Shown here in pieces: positions 1 through 10,627 of a stretch of 64,000 nucleotides of DNA. Under the pieces are notes generated by a model. The model did no database searches. It had not been told where the DNA came from and was given only the letters and a program-made list of their open reading frames with translations. Each line of letters starts with the position of its first letter. The first letter of the stretch is position 1. The position numbers and the translations under genes were made by a program. The DNA is from Apium graveolens (Eukaryota; Streptophyta; Magnoliopsida; Apiales; Apiaceae): contig NC_133657.1 of NCBI RefSeq assembly GCF_009905375.1, positions 48,391,231 through 48,455,230 on the forward strand, read 5' to 3'.

Positions 1-1710
1 GGAGATTGAAAGAGATATGTCCTAAGTCCAATCATGTATGAGGATTTAGGAATAACTTTTATATAATCTGTTTTGATTTCATTGATATTAATAAAAGGCT
101 TGTTTTGTTTTTATTGCGGGCTCTATCTATTTAAATGTTTAAATAAGATATACCACAGTTTAGAGTAAAGCTTTTTATAGATTGTGATGAGATCATAATA
201 ATGAGACCTAAAAGATGATAACTCTAAAATTAAATAGTTCCTGGTCGTAGGATTACTAATTGGTAATTAATAATCCGCAAAGATCGGTACATACTATGCT
301 TGCTTCATTATGAAGGATGTCTGTTCTCATAGACATTTGTGTGGTGACACTATAGCTAGTATGTAGGTGCTTATTATAGAATAAGTTCACTGAACATGAC
401 TCACACAGCTGAACAACTGATGGAGTTCACTCACGTGTCAGCAGTTGTTCACATAGTGATAGTTGTACAAGTATTCTTAGACTTGAGGTCATCATAGTCA
501 TCTTGCGTACACTGAACTATGCTTTGGGTTAGTTCTTAGTCTCAAGGGAAAATTATAAGGGCTCTACTTGGTATAGGAATTTGTACACGAAGATAGTGTA
601 TGATCAATAAAGGATCTACCCCTTCCAGTGTAGGAAGAGAATGTTCAATGCTGATCCACTTATGCTAGTTCAGGAATCTCTGGCCAGAGTGAATGAAATT
701 AGAAAGGAGTTTCTAATTTACATTAAATAGAACTAAGCATAGTGAATGGGAAAGCAAGTGATTAAATAAGATAGGCTTGACACAAGTTCCATGCCTTGTA
801 TTTAATCGTGACATTGCAGGGTAGAAGGAATTAATTGTACGGTAACTACTCACTGAATAGGTTCTTGGTATTCTAAGCAGGGAATTCGTATTATCCGGAT
901 AGTCGCGATATGCTGAGAAGTATCCCTCACGATGTAGAAAAAATATGATTAATTAATTAATCATATTTAATGAATTAGAGAATTTATATAAATAATGATA
1001 AAATAATTTTATTATTATTTATTTCTACTACCGGCTTAATATTGAACCTACAAGGTCACACCATAAAAGAGAATGATTTAATGGTGGAGGAATTAATTAA
1101 TAATGGCTGATAATTATTTATTTATGAAATAAATAATTAATTGGCAAATTTAATAATTGATTAAATAAGATTTAATTGATTATAAATTAATTAAGAAAAG
1201 GTTCTTAATATTATTAATTAAGAATTTAATTTTTGGAAATTAAATCAAGTGAGAGAATTATTTCTAAAGAGTTTAGAAAAAGGATTAATAATTAAAATGT
1301 GTTTTAAATATTAGTGAGAATAATAAAGGGTTAATAATAATAATATTTTATGGGAAAATTTTCAGCTGAAAATTTTGCCTATAAATATACTATTATAGAC
1401 CCTATTTTTGCCTCAACCAAAAGATTTACAAAACCCTAATTCTCTCCACCTCCTCCTCCTTCATTACATCGTTTTCTTGGTGGATACCGGTGGAGTGCTT
1501 CACACTTGAGGAGCAGCTGCTAAGGATCTCCGTTCATCATTTTTGGATCACCATTAAAGACCTCCATCTTTCCATTGACGTAAAGCTTCTTAAGGTAAAT
1601 ATACTGAACTACGAATTAAATATTATTTTTCGAATGGATCCTGCGGAGGGTTTCATTTTTTTAAGATTTAAATTTACGTTTTCATTGCGTTTATGTGCTA
1701 AAACCCTTCA
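1..1710 (+). mobile_element. Copia-type long LTR, left end cut by the window
   Basis: This AT-rich stretch has the layout of a long copia LTR read on the + strand. It has a TATA box (TATAAATA, 1380-1387), then a CT-rich transcribed leader around 1440-1470 (CTCCACCTCCTCCTCC), and a splice-donor-like AAGGTAAATA near 1591. It ends AAAACCCTTCA at 1710. The LTR at 10628-12179 on the other strand shares this downstream layout: CTT..AAGGTAAA, GAATTAAATAT, ATGGATCCT and a final AAACCCTTCA. No primer-binding site follows 1710; the sequence passes straight into a third-ORF fragment. It is therefore probably a solo LTR or truncated element inserted there. The 5' end lies at or just before base 1, so no target duplication can be checked. 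The short reading frame at 1490-1840 crosses the boundary and is not a gene in itself. Confidence 0.7.
1378..1389 (+). promoter_or_regulatory. TATA box of the LTR at 1-1710
   Basis: CCTATAAATATA lies about 330 bases before the LTR end and about 60 bases before a CT-rich leader, as expected of a plant core promoter. Transcription from it would read directly into the ORF3 fragment starting at 1715. Confidence 0.55.
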
Positions 1711-1714
1711 ACAA

Positions 1715-4700
1715 ATGCCTACCAAATCTACCAAAACAAAAACTTTTAAATCCAAAACAAAGATAGCCCCCTCTAGTATCTCTAAAAAAAATCAGTTGCA
1801 AAATCTACCAAACCTAAAGAGGGGGTGTGAAGGGAAGTGAGTTGGGTGAGGGATAGGGTGAAAATCAAAGAAACCCTACTGATAAGGTTGGAGGGGTGAG
1901 TGCACCCAAGCCTAACCACACCACAGTTTCCCAACAAACTGTGGTGATTAATTAGAAAATTAGCACAACTGTAGTTTTATCCTCCCAAAAGGATGTCATT
2001 ATTAAAGCAAGCTCCCAACTAGGAGCACAGGCCAAGAGGGCAAGGGACACAAGCTCACCCCAAACCTATGCCAGAAAGAAGAAATCCAAAACAATTGAGG
2101 ATGTACAGGGAACACACATAGTGCAAACTGCAACTAAAGACTCAGTCACTGCACCATCTCAAATTCAGTTTGATCTGGCTCCAACAAATGTGGAGTCACA
2201 GCCAAAATCTTTAATAATTGAAGCCACACACACACAAGACTCTCCCACAAACTCTTTGGATGTGGACATGATTCACACATCAACACCTGATTCCCCTTCT
2301 TTAACTCTGTTGGGGAAGCCAAAAATCAGTGCAAGTCAGCATCATCTTCTAGATGATTTGTTGGCTAACTTGCCAATTCTTTCAGGGACTGTTGAGACAT
2401 CTGTGCCTAAATTCTCATCAATTTGCACAGAGTCTACAATAGTTTCCACTCCAAACTCTATCATTTCTTCCATCCTGATGGATATTATTCATCCGTTGGT
2501 TAGTGATTGTATCCCAACGGATGTGCCTAACAGCAGTCATCTGTCGGATTCTCAAACTACTACATCGATGGATGTTCCTCATTCGTTGGTACTCACTACA
2601 CAACCTAATTTCCCAACTGTTGTCACAAGTGTAGATGAGCTAGTAATAGTACAATCACTCTTAGGACTGAGGGAAGGGAGTGAATTGAGTGAGAGGCTGG
2701 GTTGCTCCCAGGCAAAAGGAGAGGAAAAGAGTGAACTAATGCAGGCTACTTCTTCCAGCCTGGAAAAAGAGAGTGATAGGAGTCCCACCTTAGAAGGTGA
2801 AGGTGAGGGTGTGAGGGTGGGAAGCCAAGGGGAGCCCTTGATGCAAAAACAGAGAGAAATTGAGAGAAAAGCAGGTGCATCTGAATGGGAAGAGCCCATT
2901 GTATGTGAGTTAATGGATGTCAATGAGGCTGACAAAAGACAGCTAATTCAGCAAGAATATCAAGTTGTTTTAGACTCTGTCTCTTTTGAAGCTGAGGCAT
3001 TTACTCACCCTGTGTTAGCATATCAAGTTCTAGCAGAATATGACAATGTGGCTATAGAAAGGATGCTCAACTTGGTGCATACCACTGAATCCATGCAAAG
3101 AGCAAAGGATGCTATCACCATCATGCCTTCTACAGCTGATGATGACATTGACTATAGCACTGGTGGGTCTGAAGAGTTTTTTGGAGATGAGGATGATGAT
3201 GAAGAGGAGCGAATGGACCTAGGGGGAGAAGTAGGCCCTAGCTCCAGATCTGGTATGCCATCTTGGGCATTTTCAAAGGAGTGTGATAAACATCACTTCA
3301 AGACCACTCTCATCCAACTCATTAAACAGACACAAACTGCTCTTCAATCGACAACAAATGCAAGCACCAAGAAGCTCTACAGGCAGACCTCAACTCTCTA
3401 AAATTACATCAAATACAGGCTCTTCAACACAGTCTAGATGTCACTTCAATCAAAATAGGGATTACTCAAGTCAAGAAGGATTTCTCTGACAGATTGTATG
3501 CTAAATCTCCAGACACAACAGTGCTTGACATCAAGAGATAGTTAAGGAAGGACTATAGTCTTGTAACCAAAGTTGATTCCTTAGATACAAGACTCAAAGC
3601 TGTAGAGGACTCTCTCATAGCTATCCAGTTATATCAAGCACAACAAACTCAGTTGCTTCAGAAGTTGGTGGCTGCACACACTTCTACCTCCACTCCATTT
3701 GATGATAACAAAAAGGGGGGGAAAGAAGACTCTCTTGTCCCAGTTAGTTAGCAACGATCATGAAGTGAGGGGAGCAGAAAGTGCTAAACATTCAAGTTAG
3801 CAAAGCAATGGTGCCAGCAATTGCCTTCAATAAGCCACCAGCTATAGATAGCATTGATCTCATCAATCTAGCAGCAGTAAAACTGAAATCAAATAACAAA
3901 TTGACAAAGATTGATGTAGCAGCAGCTGAGAAGGAGCCAGTACACATAATCAATTGGAAGAAAATTGATGCAGACATTCAAAAGAAATTTGGTCAAATAC
4001 AGAAACCAGACAAGACTTTTCATCACCACTCACAAGTCACACAAATTCAAGTGAATGAAATAAGTCTTGGTAGCATGAAAAAAGGCCAAACTTCATGCAT
4101 CAAATCTCCAAAAGCCAATCTAATTCTGAAGCCTAAAAGGAAATATTCAAAGTTCTCAAACAAAAACCTTGTGGATCTTATGTTTGAGACACCTAGGCCA
4201 GATAAAAAGAAGCTGTTGGCAAGGTCAATTGCATTTTACAAGGATCCAGCTGATTCGACACTAAAAAAGAGGATTGTCAAAATCTACGAGAATAGTAAAG
4301 AGATATGTGTGGTGGCTGGACACCCTTAGTTTGTAACAGCTAAGAAAGAAGAAAAAGAAAGAATCAAGCAAGAAAAGAAGCAGGCTGCTTTAGATGCTAA
4401 AAAGCTCAATCAGAAAAAGAAGCAAGATGTTGTCTTGGCCAAGCTTCAAGCTGTGAAAGCTGCAACTGAAATCTCTGAAAAACCAACTGTGGAAACTGAA
4501 ACTAAGGATCAAAAAGTGCAGAATGAACCTCAACAGATAAAGAAACCAAGATACAAGCAAAGAATCAAGAAGAAATTGGACTTCAGTGAAAAGGAAATGG
4601 AAGATTATATTCCTAAACAATCTACAACTTCAACTTAGACATCCAAGCCCTCAGTGGTACGTGAGGAATTCAAGGTGGATCCATTGAAGAACTTTCATGG

Positions 4701-5429
4701 TGAGCCTATTCTTCCAAAGGATGAGCCAATAGACTGGGATATTCTACCAATTCCTGGACTAAATTTACCTATCTTCAACAAGCCAAAGAAAACAAAGATA
4801 AGAGCAAGCATGTGACTCTCAGAACCAAGACCTTAGCCAAATCTTAACCCACAATCATCAAGGGAGATTTTTTGTATATCTGTGATATCAATGAGTTTTC
4901 TGATATAAACCTCTACTCGGATGAACTGGAAGAAGTAAGAGGAATTGATGCTCACAGACATCTTCCTGAAAGACTGGTGTTTAAATACAAAGCAGGGAGA
5001 GAAATCACATGGCCTTTTCACAAGATTCTTGAAGAAAGCTGTTCTGTACTGATAAAGATCTACTCATCTTTCAAAAAGAACTTTGGATTCAATGTGATTG
5101 CAAGAAGACTAGTTCTAAATAAGATTGAAGAGCTAAGGAGTAATAAAGCCAAAGATGCACTCCCAAAGACTCTATCAATTCCCTTCACAGGAAGTAGAGT
5201 GCATCTAAGGCCTTATTGGTTGATGGAATTCATGGATTACAAAGGTGTAAGAAGATTCTTCAGACTGGATGACCAATTGAGTATCTCTAACAATGAGACT
5301 CTATTGGAAATGCAAGAAAAAATGGATCTATCTGAAGCTGATGAACTTGAATTCCACAGACCACTCCAGAATCAAATAGAAGAAAATGACAGAAAGCTTG
5401 GAAAGAAATCCAGAAAGTCAAGGAAATAG
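1715..5429 (+). pseudogene. Third ORF (ORF3) of SIRE-like element SIRE-II, degraded
   Basis: This is the ORF that follows pol in SIRE-like copia elements; its function is unknown. The reading can be followed from an ATG at 1715, through an open stretch at 2121-3401, a coiled-coil stretch in another frame (3400-3720), and further open stretches at 3781-4329 and 4872-5429. Stops (1838, 1953, 3538, 3748) and frameshifts break it. The middle is acidic and Ser/Thr-rich. The coiled-coil part ends in a DDNKKGGK motif that matches ADAKKGEK in the SIRE-III ORF3, which supports homology. The C-terminus is very basic (KLGKKSRKSRK) and recurs in the SIRE-IV fragment at 27721. The conserved N-terminal domain seen in SIRE-I and SIRE-III is absent, displaced by the LTR at 1-1710. 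I see no signal peptide or membrane segment, so calling it an envelope would rest on position only. Confidence 0.75.
2490..2589. repeat. Cluster of the SIRE-II LTR word inside ORF3
   Basis: Five copies of a CATCCGTTGG/CCAACGGATG word lie within 100 bases, in both orientations: 2490-2499, 2513-2523, 2538-2547, about 2566 and 2580-2589. The same word is the repeated unit in the LTR of this element (CCCGACGGATG). The peptide here shows a loose repeat around Met-Asp...His-Pro/Ser-Leu-Val. Confidence 0.6.
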
Positions 5430-5636
5430 AAATCATCTGCTCAGACTAGAGGAGCACCTTGACAATGATTGTGAGAACTCTTTATACACTTTACTTTGTT
5501 CAATTTTCAAATAAATTGTTGCACTTGTCAGTTTTAATCTACTATATCTCATACTGTACATTTAAGGGTGTTTTGTTATCATCAAGTTTCTCTTAATTTA
5601 TGGTTATAATTCCAGTAGACATAAATTGGGGGAAAT
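5430..5636 (+). other. SIRE-II 3' untranslated region and polypurine tract
   Basis: The stretch between the ORF3 stop and the LTR ends in a purine tract (AAATTGGGGGAAAT, 5623-5636) directly before the LTR start TGTTAGGAATATG. This is the normal plus-strand priming site, and it fixes the element's orientation as +. Confidence 0.8.
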
Positions 5637-5968
5637 TGTTAGGAATATGTTGTGTACTTGATGATTAGATTAAAAAAACACTTTAGTATATTTGGCTTAA
5701 TGTAATTTTAGCTCTCAATGGATGTTTAATTACTATTCCGATGGATGATCTTTATAGTCCCGACAGATGGTAACTGAACATCCATCGAGAGTGTAGCTTA
5801 TGTAACAATAAGATTGTAGCACATTTCTGCAAGCAATAATGTGTAGATTCTGTAGGAGTATATAAGTCATGTTGACTACTAGTTGCTATACAGAATAGGG
5901 TGACTAATTATAAATATAAGATGTCTTATAATTCTGTATAAATGAAATGGAGTCAAGTGACAAAAAAG

Positions 5969-6055
5969 GCTCCCGACGGATGGTTCACAAAGGCTCCCGA
6001 CGGATGGTCAACAAAAGCTCTCGATAGATGATCAACAATGTCCCGACGGATGATC
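5969..6055 (+). repeat. Tandem array of a ~24-bp unit in the SIRE-II LTR
   Basis: Four units in a row carry CCCGACGGATGGTT, CCCGACGGATGGTC, CTCGATAGATGATC and CCCGACGGATGATC. They are separated by CACAAAGG/AACAAAAG-like spacers. Looser copies lie upstream at 5711-5792. The second LTR copy repeats the array at about 7059-7146. This looks like a multiplied protein-binding site ahead of the core promoter. Confidence 0.75.
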
Positions 6056-6268
6056 TAATTCAAATATTTGTTGACAGTGACAACACAGTCACATGTGTTG
6101 GTGTTTGCAAATGGAATGTGGTTGCCTAATTGCAGGTGTTAGAGAACAAAGAAGCATTACCATTTCCATGCAATTATGAAGACAGTCAAAGATACTGGAA
6201 AGTGTATTAAGCAACATGATTTTAGACTAGATAAACTTTGTTTTATTATCTTGTCTTATTATCATGTA

Positions 6269-6291
6269 ACTTGGTGATATATAAACCAAGT
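6269..6291 (+). promoter_or_regulatory. TATA box inside a 7-bp inverted repeat, SIRE-II LTR
   Basis: The arms ACTTGGT and ACCAAGT enclose a 9-nt loop, GATATATAA. The identical structure is at 7361-7383 in the second LTR copy. Comparable structures occur in SIRE-IV (26847-26871) and SIRE-III (51773-51793). Confidence 0.7.
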
Positions 6292-6727
6292 GTAGCAAGT
6301 AGAACAATAAACCAAGCAAGCTTATTTTCAGAGAAACATATCAAGCTGTATTCTTTAAGAATTTCTCTGTAGTTTTGTTTGTTCAACTTGTAAAGCAGGT
6401 GTGAGCTATTCAAAGCTTCGGAGAGTTCTCAATTGATATATATATATATATGGTGGATACTTTCAAATCCACCAGAATGTTTTAAAATCTTGGAAAGAAA
6501 TCCCAAAAGTCAAGGAAATAGAAATCATCTGCTCAGACTAGGGAGCACATTGACAATGATTGTGAGAACTCTTTGTACACTTTACTTTGTTCAATTTTCA
6601 AATAAATTGTAGCACTTTTTAGTTTTAATCTACTATATCTCATACTGTACATTTATGAGTGTTTTGTTATCATCAAGTTTCTCTTAATTTATGGTTATAA
6701 TTCTAGTAGACATAAATTGGGGGAGAT

Positions 6728-7706
6728 TGTTAGGAATATGTTGTGTACTTGATGATTAGATTAACAAAACACCTTAGTATATTTGACTTAGTGTAATTGT
6801 AGCTCTTGACGGATGTTTAATTATTATCCCGACGGATGATCTTCATAGACTCGGCGGATGGTAATTGAACATCCATCGAGAGTGTAGCTTATGTAACAAT
6901 AAGATTGTAGCACATTTCTGCAAGAAACAATGTGTAGATTCTGTAGGAGTATATAAGTCATGTTGACTACTAGTTGATATACAGAATAGGGTGACTAATT
7001 GTAAATATAAGATGTCTTGTAATTTTGTATAAATGAAATGGAGTTAAGTGACAAAAATGGCTCCCGACGGATGGTTCACAAAGGCTCCCGACGGATGGTC
7101 AATAAAAGCTCCCGACGGCTGATCAACAATGTCCCGACGGATGATCTAATTCAAATATATGTTGACAGTGACAACACAGTCACATGCGTTGGGTATTTGC
7201 AAACGGAATGTGGCAGCCTAATTGCAGGTGTTAGAGAATAAAGTAGCATTACCATTTTCATGCAATTTTGAAGACAATCAAAGATACTGGAAAGAGTATG
7301 AAGCAGCGTGATTTTAGACTAGATAAACTTTGTTTTTTTATCTCTTCTTATTATCATGTAACTTGGTGATATATAAACCAAGTGTAGCAAGTAGAACAAT
7401 AAACAAAGCAAGCTTATTTTCAGAGAAACATATCAAACTGTATTCTGTAAGAATTTCTTTGTAGTTTTGTTTGTTCAACTTGTAAAGCAGTTGTGAGCTA
7501 TTCAAAACTTCACAGAGTTCTCAATTGATATATATATATATATATATATCTGGTGGATACTTTCAAATCTACCAGAAAGTTTTAAAAGCTTGTGTTTTTA
7601 AGACTGTCATATTTTATCAAGTTAGAACATTCTTAAATTTGAAAAAGTAGCCAGAATTACATTCAACCCCCTCCTGTAATTCTTGTTGTATTGTTAGTGA
7701 ATAACA
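6728..7706 (+). mobile_element. SIRE-II 3' LTR, second copy (complete)
   Basis: It begins TGTTAGGAATATG after the duplicated polypurine tract (GGGGGAGAT) and ends GAATAACA at 7706, about 979 bp. It contains the same word array, the hairpin TATA (7361-7383) and a longer TA microsatellite (about 7528-7549). The CAACCCCCTCCTGTAATTC stretch near the 3' end matches the ends of the other SIRE-like LTRs in the window. Confidence 0.82.
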
Positions 7707-7987
7707 AGTTTATAGAAAAAAAGGGATGAATAAGGTGTGCTTACTAGAAATAAAGAAATAATAGTTTCTAAAGGGGACTCACAAGCGGAAGGAATTGACT
7801 ATGATGAGATATTAGCACTTGTGGCTAGCTTAGAAGCCATCAAAATTTTTCTAGCTTTTGAAGCTTATTCTGATTTCAAGGTGTATCAAATGGATGTCAA
7901 AATTGCATTTCAAAATGGTGATAGAGCTTGTAAAGTCTATGTTCAACATCCACCTGACTTTGATGATCCAGTGAATCCTGACTTTGG
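7707..7987 (+). pseudogene. Copia reverse-transcriptase fragment
   Basis: The translation is a recognisable copia RT N-terminus. Leu-Thr-Arg-Asn-Lys precedes a Gln-Ala-Glu-Gly-Ile-Asp-Tyr-Asp-Glu block, then Leu-Glu-Ala-Ile-Lys-Ile-Phe-Leu-Ala-Phe, then a VYQMDVK motif and a PPDFDDP motif. It aligns residue for residue with the SIRE-I RT at 20900-21134, but with many replacements (ARLVAKGY is degraded, SAFLNG has become IAFQNG). It stops abruptly at about 7987. It is a scrap of an older element into which SIRE-II inserted. Confidence 0.8.
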
Positions 7988-10307
7988 CGCTTGAATCGCT
8001 TAATTTCGATTTTACGGATCAAAAGTTAAGACCGTTTTAGTAAAAATGATTTAAGCGGTAAAAACTGCTACGAATTATGAACTTTGGAAATAGAAATGGC
8101 CGACTTAAGAATATTCAAAAATCATGAAATTTTTACAGAGAGTAAGAAATAGAGTTTATTAACTTTCGTAAAAATGTCAATGGAAAATATGGATTTTTTA
8201 ATTTTATAAAATTGTCGGAGCCGAGACCGTGCAAATAGAAACCCTTAAGAATCGTGAGCGGAGCCGAGTTCGAAATGTAAAATACATTAACGGAAATAAG
8301 GGATTTCGAAAAGAAAGCGAATATGAAAAGTACTTACACTTATTGGAATAATAAGAGTAAAATGAGTTACGTGAATGATTAATAAGGTATTGTGTATGTA
8401 CAAGTAATGATAAATACAAACGGGATCTAACGTAATAATAATTGTTTATAATTATAGATTTTCGGGCTAACCCTAGCACCCTCCACTTCAAAGTACTCAG
8501 GCAAGTTTACGAACCCGACTCCATATACTGTTGTATTGTGAAAAGTTGTTTTAGTGTCTTTCGTACAGATTCCATGATTGCCATGATAATAATATTACGA
8601 GTTTTTATGCATCAATAATGATTGAGTTAAGATGTATATATCGTAGATTATTGTAGCGCTACCTTAAAGCGTGATGTATAAATTATAAGACCGAGAGTCG
8701 GTCGGAATTATAAAACAAAAACCCAGGAAAAATCCCGGTGATGCTTTGGACGATCAAAAGTCCATACTTATTTTATTCCAAGGGGTTCGATGTCCACTTG
8801 CGAAGTATTAAATACCTCGAATTTATTTAAAATGATTTCCAAAGATCGTATTCCTTCAACTATACTTAATCATTCGAACAATGAATATTATTTTGGATAT
8901 TCATCTTAAATATGAGAAGTATGCTCTAACAATTATTTAGTTCAAACTCGATAACTTATATCTATTAAAGATTACCTTAATTATTTAAACATAAAATAGT
9001 TGAGGGATTATTTCAAATATTCTTTTAAAATATAATTATTCAAGGTTTAATTATTTAATAATTATTAAATATTTATTTAATGATGTAATATGATTTAAAC
9101 ATAGTAAGACTTGATTTTAAATATTATCTGAGTTTTCAGAAAATCATTCTAATTATTTTAGATCGTCGAAAATATTATCTCGACGTATTTTAAATATTTT
9201 GAATATATACATTAATTTAGTACTTCCTCCAAAAATTCTCGGAAGTACATATATATACATATGAGATGTGTTATTTCTATCAACAAGTAAAATGCTTGGG
9301 AAACTTTGATGTGGTTCGAGTTCTCGAGATATGATAAGATTCTTCAAAGGACAAGGAGGGGTAGACTCTAGTACGATGAATACTGGGGAGACTATCAAAG
9401 GTACCGCATGCGAAGGTTTCTGTGTACTCAGGAACCTGTGAAGTGTGTGCATACCCGAAATGGGACACATAGCCCGAATGCGGAAAGGGTGATAACCGGG
9501 ACACAAAGGTGTCGTCCTTTTAATAGTAGAAAAGGTTACATATTTTCGTATTACGACTGATCATCGTATACGGTGGCTCCGGTGAATGTCCTATATTCTT
9601 CCAATTGGAATTGAGATGTAATACCGTAACCCAAGCCTAGGTGTTGGGTTTACCATTAAGCTATTTGCAGACTAATAAGTCAATAAATGAATTATTTTAA
9701 AATAAGAAGTGTATCACCAAGAAGAACTATTTCTAAACAAACATATTTATTGTATACGGAATTAGACATGAACTTCTCATATAGTCTTTTCATACTATAC
9801 ATTATTATGCTGGGTATTATAGCTCACACTTGTTTTCTTAAATTGACACAACACAACAGTGAATCAAGATGCCTATCATGAAACTCACGGACAGTAAATG
9901 GGTAGGAAACGACCATCTATTCCGTAGGATGTTTGGTTCAATACCTCAGGTAGATCGAATAAGCTGGATTCAGTTATTTTCAGTCCGACTTATTTACAAG
10001 TATGACTTATGTAAGATAACAATGAAGAAACGTATATTTGGCTTCCGGTCTAACCTTAAATAAAGGTTACACCTGCGATAACACTTAATCACTTTTGGGA
10101 CTATTATAAATATTCACTTGTGTATTGATACACTCTAGTAATGATTTGTTCATTTCCAAGACAATAACCTGTAAGTGTGTGTGTGTTGATAAGTGTGGGG
10201 TCATAAAGGTGTGATTATTTACCTATTGTTGTACGAGATAAGTGTTATACAAGACTCAAGATGGCGTGGCCTCCTAGATCCCTGACCCCAGATTTTGGGT
10301 CACCACA
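7988..10307 (+). mobile_element. 5'-truncated Tekay-like gypsy LTR
   Basis: There is no coding sequence here. Several anchors match the solo LTR at 55868-59918 read in reverse. TACTCAGGCAAGTTTACGAA (8497-8516) and the ATACTGTTGT after it match the stretch around 58105-58145. GACCGAGAGTCGGTCG (about 8691) matches its GGGAGTCGATG block. AATGCGGAAAGGGTGATAAC (9478-9497) matches AATGCGGCCAGGGTGATGAC near 57000. The end, GATCCCTGACCCCAGATTTT followed by GGGTCACCACA, matches its terminal block. The LTR ends at 10307. The start expected for this family (TGTAATA) is missing, so it is truncated at about 7988. Confidence 0.7.
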
Positions 10308-10627
10308 CCTATTGAATAGGGTATTCGTTCACAAAAATCGGACACCAGACTCAGATTTCAGAGAATCTGCAACATCTGATTCAGAATCCGTATCTAATAC
10401 GATTCTCATAATAAGAAAAAACATAAATTATGTATATATCAGTATACATACAGATTATATAATCATCATATGATTATATAACTCACATGAATATCGTATA
10501 TTCAACCATACATATATAAACATATTATATCAACATCAAAATATGGCAAATCACGTACATGCTTGTATATCAAAAATGGTTAAACACGTAAATGAATTAA
10601 ATAGTTTCACAAGTAGTCTGATGCCAT
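10308..10627 (-). other. Leader remnant with primer-binding site next to a Copia-type LTR
   Basis: On the minus strand, TGGCATCAGA follows one base after the LTR end at 10628. This is one mismatch from TGGTATCAGA, the usual initiator-tRNA-Met primer-binding site of plant copia elements. The rest is AT-rich leader with no ORF. It is cut at about 10308 by the junction with the gypsy LTR. Confidence 0.6.

Larger units (their letters stand above)
5637..6488 (+). mobile_element. SIRE-II 3' LTR, first (truncated) copy
   Basis: The LTR starts TGTTAGGAATATG right after the polypurine tract. It holds an array of the word CCCGACGGATGRTC (5711-5792 and 5969-6055), a TATA box in a perfect hairpin (6269-6291) and a TA microsatellite (about 6437-6450). 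It breaks off near 6488, where the sequence jumps back to the end of ORF3. The missing 3' part is present in the second copy. Confidence 0.85.
5393..7590 (+). repeat. 1.09-kb tandem duplication covering ORF3 end, polypurine tract and LTR
   Basis: Bases 5393-6488 and 6485-7590 are two near-identical direct copies with a period of about 1,091-1,092. Each holds the last codons of ORF3, the 3' untranslated region, the polypurine tract and most of the LTR up to the TA microsatellite. At both parental breakpoints the word AAAGCTTG occurs (5393-5400 in ORF3, about 7585-7592 in the LTR). The join at 6485-6492 reads AAATCTTG. This fits recombination or template switching at an 8-bp microhomology. Confidence 0.88.

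Noticed and set aside
1490..1840. 116-codon open frame at the left end
   Set aside because: It crosses the LTR end into an ORF3 fragment. Only the part from 1715 resembles ORF3; the rest is LTR sequence read by chance.
6437..7549. CRISPR-like or satellite repeats
   Set aside because: The TA runs are microsatellites within two copies of one LTR. The larger repeat is a two-unit tandem duplication.
9153..9506. 117-codon open frame on the minus strand
   Set aside because: It lies antisense in a gypsy LTR that is homologous to the non-coding solo LTR at 55868-59918. No domain was seen.
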